This document shows, piece after piece, positions 45,270 to 54,521 of a DNA stretch of 64,000 nucleotides. Position numbers and translations under genes: made by a program. Positions within the stretch are counted from its first letter, which is position 1; the number at the start of each line of letters is the position of its first letter. Below the pieces are notes generated by a model. The model saw nothing but the letters and a program-made list of their open reading frames with translations. It searched no databases and was not told the origin of the DNA. This DNA comes from Spartobacteria bacterium (lineage in GTDB: Bacteria; Verrucomicrobiota; Verrucomicrobiia; Chthoniobacterales; Chthoniobacteraceae): contig JAJPII010000016.1 of NCBI GenBank assembly GCA_021324825.1, forward strand, positions 208,212 to 272,211, read 5' to 3'.

Positions 45270-48200
45270 CGAGCCGGACTTGCGGGCCGACCACGCCCTG
45301 GAGCTTCTCACCACACTCCGGGAGACGGTTTCCCGCTACGCGGCGAAGGAGGCGGCGCTCACTCGCGCCATCGGCGCGCGCCGGCTGGCCGCCGGGCGGA
45401 AGGAAAGGGAAACCTCCGAGAGAACCGGCGAGGATCTGGCGCGGGAAACCGCCGGGGCGGAAACCGTCTTCCAAGACGAGGAGCGGCGCGTCCGCGCCAT
45501 CCATGAGGAGCGCCGGGCGCGCATCCAGCGGGCGTACGACGCCGGCATCCGCAATCTCCCCCGCCGCGCGCGCGAAGTGAAGGAAGGGTGGCTGGGCGAG
45601 TTGCAGATGCGGCGTTTCCACGCGCAGCAAAAGCAGGCCGCGGATTTGGAAGCCGCCGAACTTGCCTTCGCGCGATCCGACGCCAGCCTCGCGCAACATC
45701 GGGAAGCGATCCTGCGTCTAAAGGGGCGCGCCCGGGATTTCTTCCGGGGCTACTGGAAATTCCAGCGCCTTCTTGCCAAGAAGCAGGAGCCTTCGGGCGC
45801 GTTGCAGGACTTCGAAAGCCAGGAGCAACTGATGTCCGGCCTGCGCGCCCGCGTCGCCGCCGCGAGGTCGCGGATCGGCGCCTTCCGCAAGCTGCCCGTG
45901 CCGCTTTTTTTCGCCTACATGCCGTTGCCGGTGCTGATCGTTCTCATCGCGCTCGGGAGCGCCGCGCCATGGTTTCTCGGCGCCGGAACCGTCAACGCCG
46001 AAATAGCCGCCGGGGTCGGTTTCGTCCTGCTGGCAACAGCCGTGGGCGTCCACCGGCTCGGGTTTCGCCAATCGGAACCCGTGGCGCTTTCCATCTTCTC
46101 TGCGCTGGGGGAGGCGGGCAAGTTCTACAACATCTGCCGCGACGCCGCGGAAACGGCGCGCAAGGAAGACCGCCTCCGCGTCGAGCGGGAGTACGAGCAA
46201 AAATCCGCCTCCATCGACGCGCAATGGGAAAAGGCGGGCGAGGTGGAATCCGCCTTTGAAAAAGCCGCCAGGGAACGGCTGGACGCGCAGCTTCCCCGCG
46301 CCATCTCCCGGAATGAAAGACTCCTGCGCCCCAGGCTTCGCCGCATCGAATCGGAGCGCGCTTCCGCCGTCGAACGCGGGCAAGCCGCGGCCGAAAACGA
46401 AAGAGGGCGGGCCTCCCTCGCCCGCGAATACGAGATGACGGCGCTGGACGCCGAGGAGAACGCCGAATGGGAAGCCCTCGAAGCCGGGTGGCGCGGCGAA
46501 GTTCCGCCTTTGTACCGGGAGATCGGCATTTTGAATTCCGCGGCGCGTTCGGACTGGGACGAAACGCCTCCCGCCGAGTTCCCCGCCGCCGCGAAGTTTG
46601 GCCGCCTCCGCATGAAACTCGAATCGCTTCCGAAAGACCCGCGGCTGGCGCTTCCCGGGCCGTCGGAACCAGCCGTTCCGCTCGCGCTCGCTTTTCCGGG
46701 CCAGGGGTCGCTTCTTTTTGAGACGCCGGGCGCGGGCGGCGCCGTTGTTTTCAGTGTGTTAAACAATGTTATCCTGCGGCTCCTCGCGTCCACGCCGCCG
46801 GGCAAGATTAGTTTCACCATCATCGACCCGGTGGGATTGGGTGAAAACTTCGCCGGGTTCATGCATCTTTCCGATTACGAAGAGAGCCTCATCAACCGGC
46901 GCATCTGGACGCAGCGCGACCAGATCGAGGAACGGCTCGGCGAACTGAGCGAGCACATCGAGAAGGTTATCCAGATGTATCTTCGCAACGAATACGCCAC
47001 CATCACCGAATACAACCGGCAGGCGGGGAGCGTCGCGGAGAAGTATCATTTCCTGGTCGTCGCGGATTTCCCCGCGAACTTCAGCGAGATCGCCGCCAAG
47101 CGTCTCCAGAGCATCGCCGTCAGCGGCCCCCGGTGCGGCATTTATACCTTGATCCACTGGGATGCGCGCCAGCAGTCGCCGGACGGTTTCTCTCCCGACG
47201 AATTGCGCAAAAACAGCGTGCGCATCGTGCGGGAAGGGGACGCCTTCATCCTCGGCGAAGGCCAGGCTGCGCTCGACTTCGACCCGCCCGCCGATCCCGA
47301 AATGGCCGCGCGCCTCATCCACGCCGTCGGCAAGCGGAGCATCGACTCGAACCGGGTGGAAGTTCCCTTCTCGCAGATCGCCCCCAAGCCCGGCGAGTTC
47401 TGGACGAACGACACCACGAACGAACTCCGCATCGCCATCGGGCGCACCGGCGCGACGAAGCACCAGTACCTCGCCATCGGCAAAGGGACGCGCCAGCACG
47501 CGCTCTTCGCGGGCAAGACGGGTTCGGGCAAGTCCACGCTCTTCCACGTCATCATCACGAACCTGGCGCTCGCGTGCAGCCCCGAGCAGGTCGAGTTCTA
47601 CCTCATCGATTTCAAGAAAGGCGTCGAGTTCAAATGCTACTCCGCCAAGCGCCTGCCGCACGCCAGGGTCATCGCCATCGAGAGCGACCGCGAGTTTGGC
47701 CTCAGCGTTCTCCAGAGGGTCGATGAAGAATTGCGGCGGCGCGGGGATATGTTCCGCAAGCTCGGCGTGCAGGACCTGGCCGGTTACAAGCGGGCCGGAG
47801 GCGCCGAACCGATGCCGAGGTCGCTCCTCCTCATCGATGAATTCCAGGAGTTCTTCATCGAGGACGACTCGGTCTCGCAGTCCGCCTCGATGCTCTTCGA
47901 CCGGATCATCCGGCAAGGCCGCGCCTTCGGCATCCACGTCCTGCTCGGGTCGCAGACGCTCGGCGGCGCGTATTCCCTCGCGCGCGCCACGCTCGGGCAG
48001 ATGGTCATCCGCGTGGCGCTGCAATGCAACGAAGCCGACGCGTACCTCATCATGGATGACAACAACCCGGCGCCCCGCCTCCTCTCGCGGCCCGGCGAAG
48101 GCATCTACAACGACGCCGCCGGCGCGGTGGAAGGCAACAGCCCCTTCCAGGTCGTCTGGCTGCCGGATGACGAGCGCGACGCCTGGCTGGACAAAGTGCG

Positions 48201-49059
48201 CGACCTCGCGAAAGGCCGTCACGACGCCCAGCCCGTCGTCTTTGAAGGCAACTCGCCCGCCGACATCCGGGAAAACGGCCCGCTCCGCGCGGCATTGGAG
48301 GCCCGGCCCGTTGTTCCGCCGGCCGCCGCGCGCGTCTGGCTCGGCGCGCCGAACTCCATCAAAGGCCCCACCGAGGCCGTCTTCCAACGGCAGAGCGGCA
48401 GCAACCTTCTCATCATCGGCCAGCGCGAGGAAAACGCGCTCACCTTGCTGGGCGTCTCCCTGCTGGCGCTCGCCGCGCAATATCCCCGCGGCGGGGCGAG
48501 GTTTATATTCCTGCACTCCGCGGCGCCCGGTTCGCCGGACGCGGCGTTCATCGACCGGCTTGCGCTTCCGGGTGTGACCCTCGCGCGGGCGCAGGACATC
48601 CCCGAGGTGATGAATACTCTTTCCGGCGAACTAAAAGCGCGCACTGGCGGCGAGGCCGCCGTCTATCTGTTCATCCACGGCATCCACAAATTCAGGAAGC
48701 TGCGCCACGAGGACGATTTCAGCTTCTCCTCTTCCGATTCCGGGCCGGACCCCGGCGCGCAATTCGGGGAGATCCTCATGGAAGGAAGCGCGCAAGGCAT
48801 CCACGTCCTCGCCTCCATCGACGCGCTGAGCAGCATCAACCGCTACATGACGCGCAAGGTTCTCGGCGAATTCGGAATGCGCGTTCTTTTCCAGATGGGC
48901 GCCAATGATTCCGCGGCCCTCATCGACACGCCCAAGGCGGGCAACCTGGGCCTGCACCGCGCGCTTTTTTATAATGAGCACGAGGGTCTCCTGGAGACAT
49001 TCAGGCCCTACGCGCTCCCGCCGCCCGAATGGGTGCGCGAGGCCGTCCAAAAAATATGA
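45262..49059 (+). CDS. FtsK/SpoIIIE-type ATPase, EssC/EccC-like
   Basis: 1265 residues from a GTG at 45262. Residues 1-200 are coiled coil, two membrane helices lie at about 216-238 and 245-265, and a second coiled coil spans 285-400. Three ATPase-like modules follow: a degenerate one (about 470-640), a canonical one with GKTGSGKST at 751-759 and LLLIDEF with Asp859/Glu860, and a degenerate one (about 1030-1265, GQREENA at the P-loop position). EccC/EssC proteins share two helices followed by a degenerate and then a canonical ATPase. No FHA domain or DNA-binding gamma domain is visible. Likely the motor of a type VII-like exporter. Confidence 0.8.
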   Translation: MNSEPDLRADHALELLTTLRETVSRYAAKEAALTRAIGARRLAAGRKERETSERTGEDLARETAGAETVFQDEERRVRAIHEERRARIQRAYDAGIRNLPRRAREVKEGWLGELQMRRFHAQQKQAADLEAAELAFARSDASLAQHREAILRLKGRARDFFRGYWKFQRLLAKKQEPSGALQDFESQEQLMSGLRARVAAARSRIGAFRKLPVPLFFAYMPLPVLIVLIALGSAAPWFLGAGTVNAEIAAGVGFVLLATAVGVHRLGFRQSEPVALSIFSALGEAGKFYNICRDAAETARKEDRLRVEREYEQKSASIDAQWEKAGEVESAFEKAARERLDAQLPRAISRNERLLRPRLRRIESERASAVERGQAAAENERGRASLAREYEMTALDAEENAEWEALEAGWRGEVPPLYREIGILNSAARSDWDETPPAEFPAAAKFGRLRMKLESLPKDPRLALPGPSEPAVPLALAFPGQGSLLFETPGAGGAVVFSVLNNVILRLLASTPPGKISFTIIDPVGLGENFAGFMHLSDYEESLINRRIWTQRDQIEERLGELSEHIEKVIQMYLRNEYATITEYNRQAGSVAEKYHFLVVADFPANFSEIAAKRLQSIAVSGPRCGIYTLIHWDARQQSPDGFSPDELRKNSVRIVREGDAFILGEGQAALDFDPPADPEMAARLIHAVGKRSIDSNRVEVPFSQIAPKPGEFWTNDTTNELRIAIGRTGATKHQYLAIGKGTRQHALFAGKTGSGKSTLFHVIITNLALACSPEQVEFYLIDFKKGVEFKCYSAKRLPHARVIAIESDREFGLSVLQRVDEELRRRGDMFRKLGVQDLAGYKRAGGAEPMPRSLLLIDEFQEFFIEDDSVSQSASMLFDRIIRQGRAFGIHVLLGSQTLGGAYSLARATLGQMVIRVALQCNEADAYLIMDDNNPAPRLLSRPGEGIYNDAAGAVEGNSPFQVVWLPDDERDAWLDKVRDLAKGRHDAQPVVFEGNSPADIRENGPLRAALEARPVVPPAAARVWLGAPNSIKGPTEAVFQRQSGSNLLIIGQREENALTLLGVSLLALAAQYPRGGARFIFLHSAAPGSPDAAFIDRLALPGVTLARAQDIPEVMNTLSGELKARTGGEAAVYLFIHGIHKFRKLRHEDDFSFSSSDSGPDPGAQFGEILMEGSAQGIHVLASIDALSSINRYMTRKVLGEFGMRVLFQMGANDSAALIDTPKAGNLGLHRALFYNEHEGLLETFRPYALPPPEWVREAVQKI

Positions 49060-49088
49060 CGCCGCTGCCACGCTGCTGCTTAGAGCGT

Positions 49089-49214
49089 GGTCATGCACTT
49101 TTCCCGCTCTTGGTTGCAGAGGCGGCTGTGCCAGCCGCATGGCAGCGGGGAGCAATGCCAAAGCGCCATGCGGTTCCGGCTTTTTTGGGCGGCTGGCACA
49201 GCCGCCTCTACAAC
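49089..49214. repeat. Compound inverted pair of palindromic repeats (copy e)
   Basis: Two copies of the 26-base unit face each other at 49113-49138 and 49189-49214 with 25 of 26 positions complementary, separated by 50 bases. The outer module resembling GTCATGCACTTTTCCCGCTC is at 49091-49109. The whole could fold as one large hairpin, as in REP pairs. It follows the FtsK-like gene. Confidence 0.8.
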
Positions 49215-49284
49215 GACAACGGCGCCGGGGTCGAGATGCTCGCCGATGTCCTTGCGAGGAAAAAAGGGGACGCCCCGGGTTTGC

Positions 49285-49314
49285 TTGCGCCGATGCAGGC
49301 CGCGACCGTATTGT
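49285..49314 (+). promoter_or_regulatory. Possible promoter of the CysJ-like gene
   Basis: TTGCGC (49285-49290), an 18-base spacer and TATTGT (49309-49314). The -10 element ends seven bases before the ATG, and no Shine-Dalgarno sequence is seen, again predicting a leaderless transcript. The -35 match is weak. Confidence 0.3.
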
Positions 49315-49321
49315 TTTCACC

Positions 49322-50452
49322 ATGTCGCTTTATTCCCGGAAAAACCCGTTCCCGGCCCCGCTGCTGGTCAATCGCAAGCTGACTCTCGAAGGCTCGGAGA
49401 AGGACACGAGGCATTACGAGTTTTCTCTCGAAGGCTCGGGACTGGCTTACGAAGTGGGCGACTCGCTCGGCGTCCTGCCGGCCAATGATCCCGCGCTCGT
49501 CCAGGACATCCTCGATGCGCTGGGTTGCTCGGGCGAGGAGAGCGTTCCGGGCAACGACGGCGCCCCGAAGCGTCTCCGCGAAGCGCTGCTGCGCGATTAC
49601 CAGATAACCCAGCCTTCCAAGCAATTCATCCAGGCCGTGGCGGAGCGGGCCGGGGATGCGGGCTTGTTCCTCCGCGAAATGCTCGACCCGCTTCGGAAGG
49701 CGGACCTGGAGAAGTATCTCTGGGGCATGGAATATATCGACTTTCTCCAGGCTCACCATTCCATCGGGTTCACCCCGGGAGAGTTCGTAAAGCTGCTGCG
49801 GAAACTCCAGCCGCGGCTCTATTCCATCGCTTCCAGCCAGAAGGCGTTTCCCGAGCAGGTGCATCTCACGGTGGCGACGGTCGTTTATCAAAGCCACGGG
49901 CGGCAGCGCAAAGGCGTCGCCAGCACGTATCTCGCCCAGAGGGCGGAGAAGGGCACGCCCGTGTTCATCCATTCGGCGAAGGGCTTCCGCCTGCCGGAGG
50001 ACGGAGATGTCTCCATCATCATGATCGGCCCCGGCACGGGCGTCGCTCCGTTCCGCGCGTATTTGCAGGATCGGAAGGCCTCGGGGGCGAAGGGGCGGAA
50101 CTGGCTTTTCTTCGGCGAACAGCGTTCGGCGTGCGACTTTCTCTACCGGGACGAACTCGAGGCGATGCGCGCCGCCGGTGTCCTGAACCGGCTGGATACG
50201 GCGTTTTCGCGCGACCAGGCGCACAAGATTTACGTGCAGCATCGCATGGCCGAGGCGGGGCCGGAGTTATGGAAATGGCTGGAGGAAGGGGCGCATCTCT
50301 TCGTCTGCGGCGACGCGGAGCGCATGGCCAAGGACGTGGACGCGCAATTGTTGGAGATCGTCCGCAAGGAAGGCGGCAAAACGCCCGAGGGAGCCAACGA
50401 ATACGTCGAGAATCTGAAGAAGCAGAAGCGCTATAAACGCGATGTCTATTGA
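49322..50452 (+). CDS. CysJ-like flavoprotein reductase lacking the flavodoxin domain
   Basis: 376 residues from the ATG at 49322; longer in-frame starts would run through repeat copy e. It corresponds to the FAD/NADPH half of sulfite reductase alpha subunits: YEVGDSLGVLPANDP, PRLYSIASSQKAFPEQVHL for FAD, GVASTYLAQ, IIMIGPGTGVAPFRAYL and FFGEQRSACDFLYRDEL for NADPH, LFVCGDAERMAKDV, and the terminal aromatic in KRYKRDVY. There is no N-terminal flavodoxin domain, so a separate FMN or iron-sulfur partner is needed. The real acceptor may be sulfite reductase or something else. argZ starts right after its stop. Confidence 0.85.
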   Translation: MSLYSRKNPFPAPLLVNRKLTLEGSEKDTRHYEFSLEGSGLAYEVGDSLGVLPANDPALVQDILDALGCSGEESVPGNDGAPKRLREALLRDYQITQPSKQFIQAVAERAGDAGLFLREMLDPLRKADLEKYLWGMEYIDFLQAHHSIGFTPGEFVKLLRKLQPRLYSIASSQKAFPEQVHLTVATVVYQSHGRQRKGVASTYLAQRAEKGTPVFIHSAKGFRLPEDGDVSIIMIGPGTGVAPFRAYLQDRKASGAKGRNWLFFGEQRSACDFLYRDELEAMRAAGVLNRLDTAFSRDQAHKIYVQHRMAEAGPELWKWLEEGAHLFVCGDAERMAKDVDAQLLEIVRKEGGKTPEGANEYVENLKKQKRYKRDVY

Positions 50453-52546
50453 ATGGATTTTCGGCCGAAAATACTCGTCTGTCCGCCCGATTACTATGAT
50501 GTCGAGTACGTCATCAATCCATGGATGGAGGGGAATATCCACCGCTCCTCGCAGTTGCTGGCGGTGGAACAGTGGCGGGGGTTCGCCGGCGTCCTCGGCC
50601 GATACGCGGACCTGAACGAGGCCGCGCCGTGTGAAGGCCTGCCGGACATGGTCTTCACGGCCAACGCCGGCCTGGTTTTGGGACAGGAGGTGGTCCTGAG
50701 CCGCTTCATGCACCCCGAACGGCAGCGGGAAGAGCCGCACTTCAAGCGCTGGTTCGAGCAGCACGGGTATAACGTCCACGAGCTTCCCAAGGACCTTCCG
50801 TTCGAGGGCGCGGGCGACGCGCTGCTGGATCGCGAGCGCGGCGTTCTCTGGGCTGGTTACGGGCAGCGAAGCGAACTGGATTCCCACCCGCTCGTGGCGG
50901 CGGCGCTCGGGGTGGAAGTCCTCTCCCTGCGGCTTGTGGACAAGCGGTTCTACCATCTCGACACCTGCTTTTGTCCTCTCGAAGGCGGCTATGTCCTCTA
51001 TTTTCCGGCCGCGTTCGACGCGCATTCCAATCGCCTCGTCGAATCGCGCGTGCAACCGGAAAAGCGGATCGCCATCGGCGAGACGGAGGCCGTCAATTTT
51101 ACGTGCAACGCCGTCAACATAGGCCGCGTGATCATCCTGAACAAGGCGGGCGACGACGTGCGGAGCCGCCTGGAGGGCGCGGGCTTCCAGGTCATCGAGA
51201 CGCCGCTCACGGAGTTCATGAAAGCGGGCGGCTCGGCGAAATGCCTGACGTTGCGCCTGACCGAACCCGCCATCGGCGAGCCGGAACGCGCGCGCGCCCT
51301 TGTCGAGAGCCGGGTCCTGCGGCTGGAAGGGCATCTGCTCGATTCCGGGCTGCTCGACCGCGCCCTGGATGTCGCGGTCAAGAACGGCGGGAGTTTTCAG
51401 ATACTCAGCTTCGACCTTGGCCGCCAGCGGCAGAGCATTTCGAAGGCCGAGATCAACGTGTCGGCGCCATCGAAAGAGGCGCTGGAGGGCATCATCGCCC
51501 AGCTCATCGACCTGGGCGCCGTCCTGCCGCCGGAAGATGTCGGCGACGCCGTCCTGCGGGGGGTCGCGCAACCGGGAGTCGCCCCGGACGATTTCTATGC
51601 GACGACCATTTATCCCACCGAGGTGCATATCCGGGGGAAATGGGTCCTCGTCGGCGCCCAGCGCATGGACGGCGTCATCGTGGTGGACGAAGCGGCCGCG
51701 CGCTGCACGCTGTTGCGCGACCTGGAGACGGGGGAGAGCGTCGTCGTCGGCACCAGGGGAATCCGCACCGTGCGCAAAACGGAGTCGCGCGCGCCGCGGA
51801 GCGCGGAGGAATTCAGCTTCATGGGCGCGGGCGTTTCGAGCGAGCGCCGCGTCGAGCTGGTGGTGGACCAGATCGCGTGGGAACTCCGCCGCATACGGGA
51901 ACAGGGAGGCAAGGTCGCCGTCGTGGCCGGCCCGGTGGTCATCCATACGGGCGCGGGGGAACACCTCGCGCGCCTCATCCGCGACGGGTACGTGCAGGCC
52001 CTCCTCGGCGGGAACGCCATCGCCGTCCACGATGTCGAGCAGAGCCTGCTGGGCACTTCTCTCGGGGTCGATCTCAAGCGGGGCGTCGCCGTGCGCGGCG
52101 GCCATCAGCACCACCTGGAGGCCATCAACCTCATCCGGCGTTGCGGCGGTCTCGCCGCGGCGGTCCGGCAAAAGGCGCTCACCGGCGGCATCTTCTACGA
52201 ATGCGTAACCAAAGGGGTGCCGTTTTCGCTCGCGGGCTCCATTCGCGACGACGGCCCCATGCCCGACACCGAGATGGACCTTCTCCGCGCGCAGCGGGAT
52301 TACGCCCGGCTCCTCCGGGGCGCGGAGATGATCCTGATGCTTTCGAGCATGCTCCACTCGATCGGGGTCGGGAACATGACCCCTGCCGGCGTGAAGCTCG
52401 TCTGCGTCGACATCAACCCCGCCGTCGTGACGAAGCTGGCGGATCGCGGCTCGCTGGAATCCGTGGGCGTCGTCACCGATGTCGGCCTTTTCCTCAGTTT
52501 GCTCGTTCAGCGCCTGGAAAAACTGGAAGCTGGCGCCGCCGCGTGA
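50453..52546 (+). CDS. argZ: Bifunctional arginine dihydrolase/ornithine cyclodeaminase (ArgZ/AgrE type)
   Basis: 697 residues, close to cyanobacterial ArgZ/AgrE. The N-terminal half (about 1-275) is a guanidine-modifying fold with FTANAGLVL (Asn71), RFYHLDTCFCPL (His168) and GGSAKCLTLRL (Cys264), the positions expected for hydrolysis of arginine to ornithine, ammonia and CO2. The C-terminal half (about 280-697) is the LOR/SDH-type domain linked to ornithine cyclodeaminase, with GPVVIHTGAGEHLARLI and GGNAIAVHDVEQSLLGTSLG. Together they would turn arginine into proline. putA at 56139-59042 could take proline to glutamate. The C-terminal activity is inferred from family. Confidence 0.85.
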   Translation: MDFRPKILVCPPDYYDVEYVINPWMEGNIHRSSQLLAVEQWRGFAGVLGRYADLNEAAPCEGLPDMVFTANAGLVLGQEVVLSRFMHPERQREEPHFKRWFEQHGYNVHELPKDLPFEGAGDALLDRERGVLWAGYGQRSELDSHPLVAAALGVEVLSLRLVDKRFYHLDTCFCPLEGGYVLYFPAAFDAHSNRLVESRVQPEKRIAIGETEAVNFTCNAVNIGRVIILNKAGDDVRSRLEGAGFQVIETPLTEFMKAGGSAKCLTLRLTEPAIGEPERARALVESRVLRLEGHLLDSGLLDRALDVAVKNGGSFQILSFDLGRQRQSISKAEINVSAPSKEALEGIIAQLIDLGAVLPPEDVGDAVLRGVAQPGVAPDDFYATTIYPTEVHIRGKWVLVGAQRMDGVIVVDEAAARCTLLRDLETGESVVVGTRGIRTVRKTESRAPRSAEEFSFMGAGVSSERRVELVVDQIAWELRRIREQGGKVAVVAGPVVIHTGAGEHLARLIRDGYVQALLGGNAIAVHDVEQSLLGTSLGVDLKRGVAVRGGHQHHLEAINLIRRCGGLAAAVRQKALTGGIFYECVTKGVPFSLAGSIRDDGPMPDTEMDLLRAQRDYARLLRGAEMILMLSSMLHSIGVGNMTPAGVKLVCVDINPAVVTKLADRGSLESVGVVTDVGLFLSLLVQRLEKLEAGAAA

Positions 52547-52559
52547 TACGCTTCCCCGT

Positions 52560-53033
52560 ATGAACAAAGCGGTCGTCGAGGTCCACGTTCGCGCCGTCCT
52601 GCCGACCAGCGCCGGGCGCGCCGTGTTTGTGGGCAACGACGAAAAGACTTTCGTCATCTATGTCGACGAGAGCGTCGGCGCGGCCATCACGATGTTCATG
52701 AGCAGCACGCCGAAGGAACGGCCGTTGACGCATGACTTGATGGGGCACCTGATGACCGCGCTCGGCGCGCGGGTCGAGCGGGTCATCATCAACGATTTGA
52801 AGAGCGCGACTTATTTCGCCCGGCTCATCATCAGCGCCGAGAACGAGCTTCAGCAGAAGAAGATCATCGAACTGGATGCGCGGCCCAGCGACTGCATCGC
52901 CCTGGCCACCGCGCGGAAGGCGCCCATCTATGTCAGCCAGGATGTCTGGGACGAGGTCGAAGACATGTCCGACGTTTTGAAAAAAATGGCCGAGGGCGGT
53001 TCTCAGCCCGAGGAGGGCGAGGCCGAACCGTAG
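52560..53033 (+). CDS. BFN (bifunctional nuclease, DUF151) family protein
   Basis: 157 residues from the ATG at 52560. VFVGNDEKTFVIYVDESVGAA, RPLTHDLMGHLMTALGARVE and ELDARPSDCIALATARKAPIYV are the conserved BFN/DUF151 blocks. The last of these (DARPSDAIALA in most) has Cys for Ala here. An acidic tail follows. Plant and bacterial members have been reported as RNase/DNase; the role here is unknown. It overlaps the convergent glycosyltransferase by 31 bases. Confidence 0.88.
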   Translation: MNKAVVEVHVRAVLPTSAGRAVFVGNDEKTFVIYVDESVGAAITMFMSSTPKERPLTHDLMGHLMTALGARVERVIINDLKSATYFARLIISAENELQQKKIIELDARPSDCIALATARKAPIYVSQDVWDEVEDMSDVLKKMAEGGSQPEEGEAEP

Positions 53034-54160
53034 CGCGCCCGGGCCTCGTCGTAGAAGCCTTCCAGCGCGCGGATTTGCGCGCCAAGCTCGAATTTCTCGC
53101 TCACCTCGCGGTTCGCCTCGAGGCCCATCTCCGCGTGGCGTTCGGGATTCCGCGCCAGTTCCAGCATCGCGCGCGCCATGGCTTCGTTCTCGCCTTCGCC
53201 GACAAGGACGCCGCCGCGCTCGACCGCTTCCGGGATGCCGCCGTGCCGCGTCGCGATGACCGGCATGCCGGTCGCCATCGCTTCCAGCATCGAGTTCGGC
53301 ACGCCTTCCTGGTTGCCGTCCGCGCCGATCTCGCTGGGGTGCAGGAAAATCTGCGACTCGTAATATAGGGCGCGCAAATCCGCCTGCGAAAGAAACCCGG
53401 CGAATTTCACCTTTTCGCCGACGCCGAGTTCGGCGGCCAGTTCGCGAAGGTCTTCGAGCATGGGGCCTTCGCCCGCGATGACGAACGAGGAATCTGGAAA
53501 GTCGCGTGCGAAGCGCGCGAAGGCGCGGAGGCTTGTCGCGAGGCCCTTTTTTGGGATGAGACGGCACGCCTGGACGAAGCGCCACCCGCCTGATGCGGCG
53601 GCGCGCCGGCGGAAGGGCAATTCATCCAGCGGAATGCCCGTGCGGTGAACGCGGATTTTGCCCGGGTCGCAGCCGGCGGAGACGATCCGTTCCACGAGGG
53701 ATTTGGAGCGCGCCAGCACCAGATCGGCCAGGCCGAGCATCTCGCGCGCCGCTTCGAGATGGGCGCTCTTGTCCAGGTCGACCATGGCGTCCGCGCCGTG
53801 GAAGGAGACGATGGCGGGGAGTTGTTTTATCCGCAGGAACGGGAGGAGATACACCCCGATATGCCCGAAGTAGATGTGCATCAGCGCGGCGTTCGCGGTT
53901 CTTGCCCCGGCTTGCAGGCGCCTCGCTTCGGAAGGGTAAATCTGGATCGGCGCGCCGAGAATCTGCTTCCGCCAGACCCGCCTCAAAGCGTGCGTTCCGG
54001 GCTTGGGGAAAAGACGCACGTCCGGGAAAGGGAAGCGCTCCGCGTTCTCGCGTTTTTGGGTGAAAATGACGGGGTCATATCCGGCCAGCCCGGTAATCTG
54101 CCGGTAGATGTGAAGCATCTCCGGCTTGAGAAACGTCGCGCAATACTGAACTGCGACCAA
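53003..54160 (-). CDS. GT4 glycosyltransferase (AmsK/colanic-acid type)
   Basis: 385 residues. AVQYCATFLKPEMLHIYRQI at the N-terminus, MHIYFGHIGVYLLPF, IVSFHGADAMVDLD and the donor motifs QACRLIPKKGLATSLRAF, VPNSMLEAMATGMPVIATRHGG (EX7E region) resemble GT4 enzymes of exopolysaccharide synthesis. It lies outside the main operon, converging on the BFN gene, so it may serve another glycan, perhaps that of the Wzm/Wzt exporter. Confidence 0.85.
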   Translation of the reverse strand: MVAVQYCATFLKPEMLHIYRQITGLAGYDPVIFTQKRENAERFPFPDVRLFPKPGTHALRRVWRKQILGAPIQIYPSEARRLQAGARTANAALMHIYFGHIGVYLLPFLRIKQLPAIVSFHGADAMVDLDKSAHLEAAREMLGLADLVLARSKSLVERIVSAGCDPGKIRVHRTGIPLDELPFRRRAAASGGWRFVQACRLIPKKGLATSLRAFARFARDFPDSSFVIAGEGPMLEDLRELAAELGVGEKVKFAGFLSQADLRALYYESQIFLHPSEIGADGNQEGVPNSMLEAMATGMPVIATRHGGIPEAVERGGVLVGEGENEAMARAMLELARNPERHAEMGLEANREVSEKFELGAQIRALEGFYDEARARYGSASPSSG

Positions 54161-54163
54161 CGG

Positions 54164-54472
54164 CTAAAACTCGAAGGAGAAGAGTTTTACGCCGCCCGAA
54201 ACGTTCTTCTGATTCTTGGGGCCGTGGCCGGGATCGTCGCTAAAAGTGGAAACATTCTCCTCTCCCGAGACGGCGTCCCCCCGGATCATCTGGGGTATGG
54301 CGCCCTGAACGGGGGAACGCTCGAGTTGCACGTTCGGCGTCGCGTGCGGCCTGGCGCGCATCGGCGCGGAGATGTTCGAGCCCCTGACGCGGGCTTTGGT
54401 GCGGGAGTCTTGCGCGTTCGCCGAGAAACCGGCAAGCGCAAGCGCGAGTGAGACGGCCAGGAATTTCTTCAT
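54164..54472 (-). CDS. Small secreted basic protein of unknown function
   Basis: 102 residues from the ATG at 54472, supported by GGAGG upstream. MKKFLAVSLALALAGFSANA is a signal peptide. The mature 80 residues are rich in Arg, Ser, Gly and Pro (RTKARVRGSNISAPMRARPH) with no fold recognisable, and end FSFEF. It lies three bases upstream of the GT4 gene on the same strand. Possibly an envelope-associated disordered protein. Confidence 0.6.
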   Translation of the reverse strand: MKKFLAVSLALALAGFSANAQDSRTKARVRGSNISAPMRARPHATPNVQLERSPVQGAIPQMIRGDAVSGEENVSTFSDDPGHGPKNQKNVSGGVKLFSFEF

Positions 54473-54521
54473 AGAATGCCTCCAAGGGATATTCGATTGC
54501 CGGGACTGTTTCGGATGGGAG

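Noticed and set aside
48905..49321. Upstream extension of the CysJ-like gene through repeat copy e
   Set aside because: The extension overlaps the end of the FtsK-like gene in another frame and translates repeat sequence; the family N-terminus begins at 49322.
50267..52657. 796-codon open frame on the minus strand
   Set aside because: Antisense to argZ, whose catalytic residues sit at expected positions.
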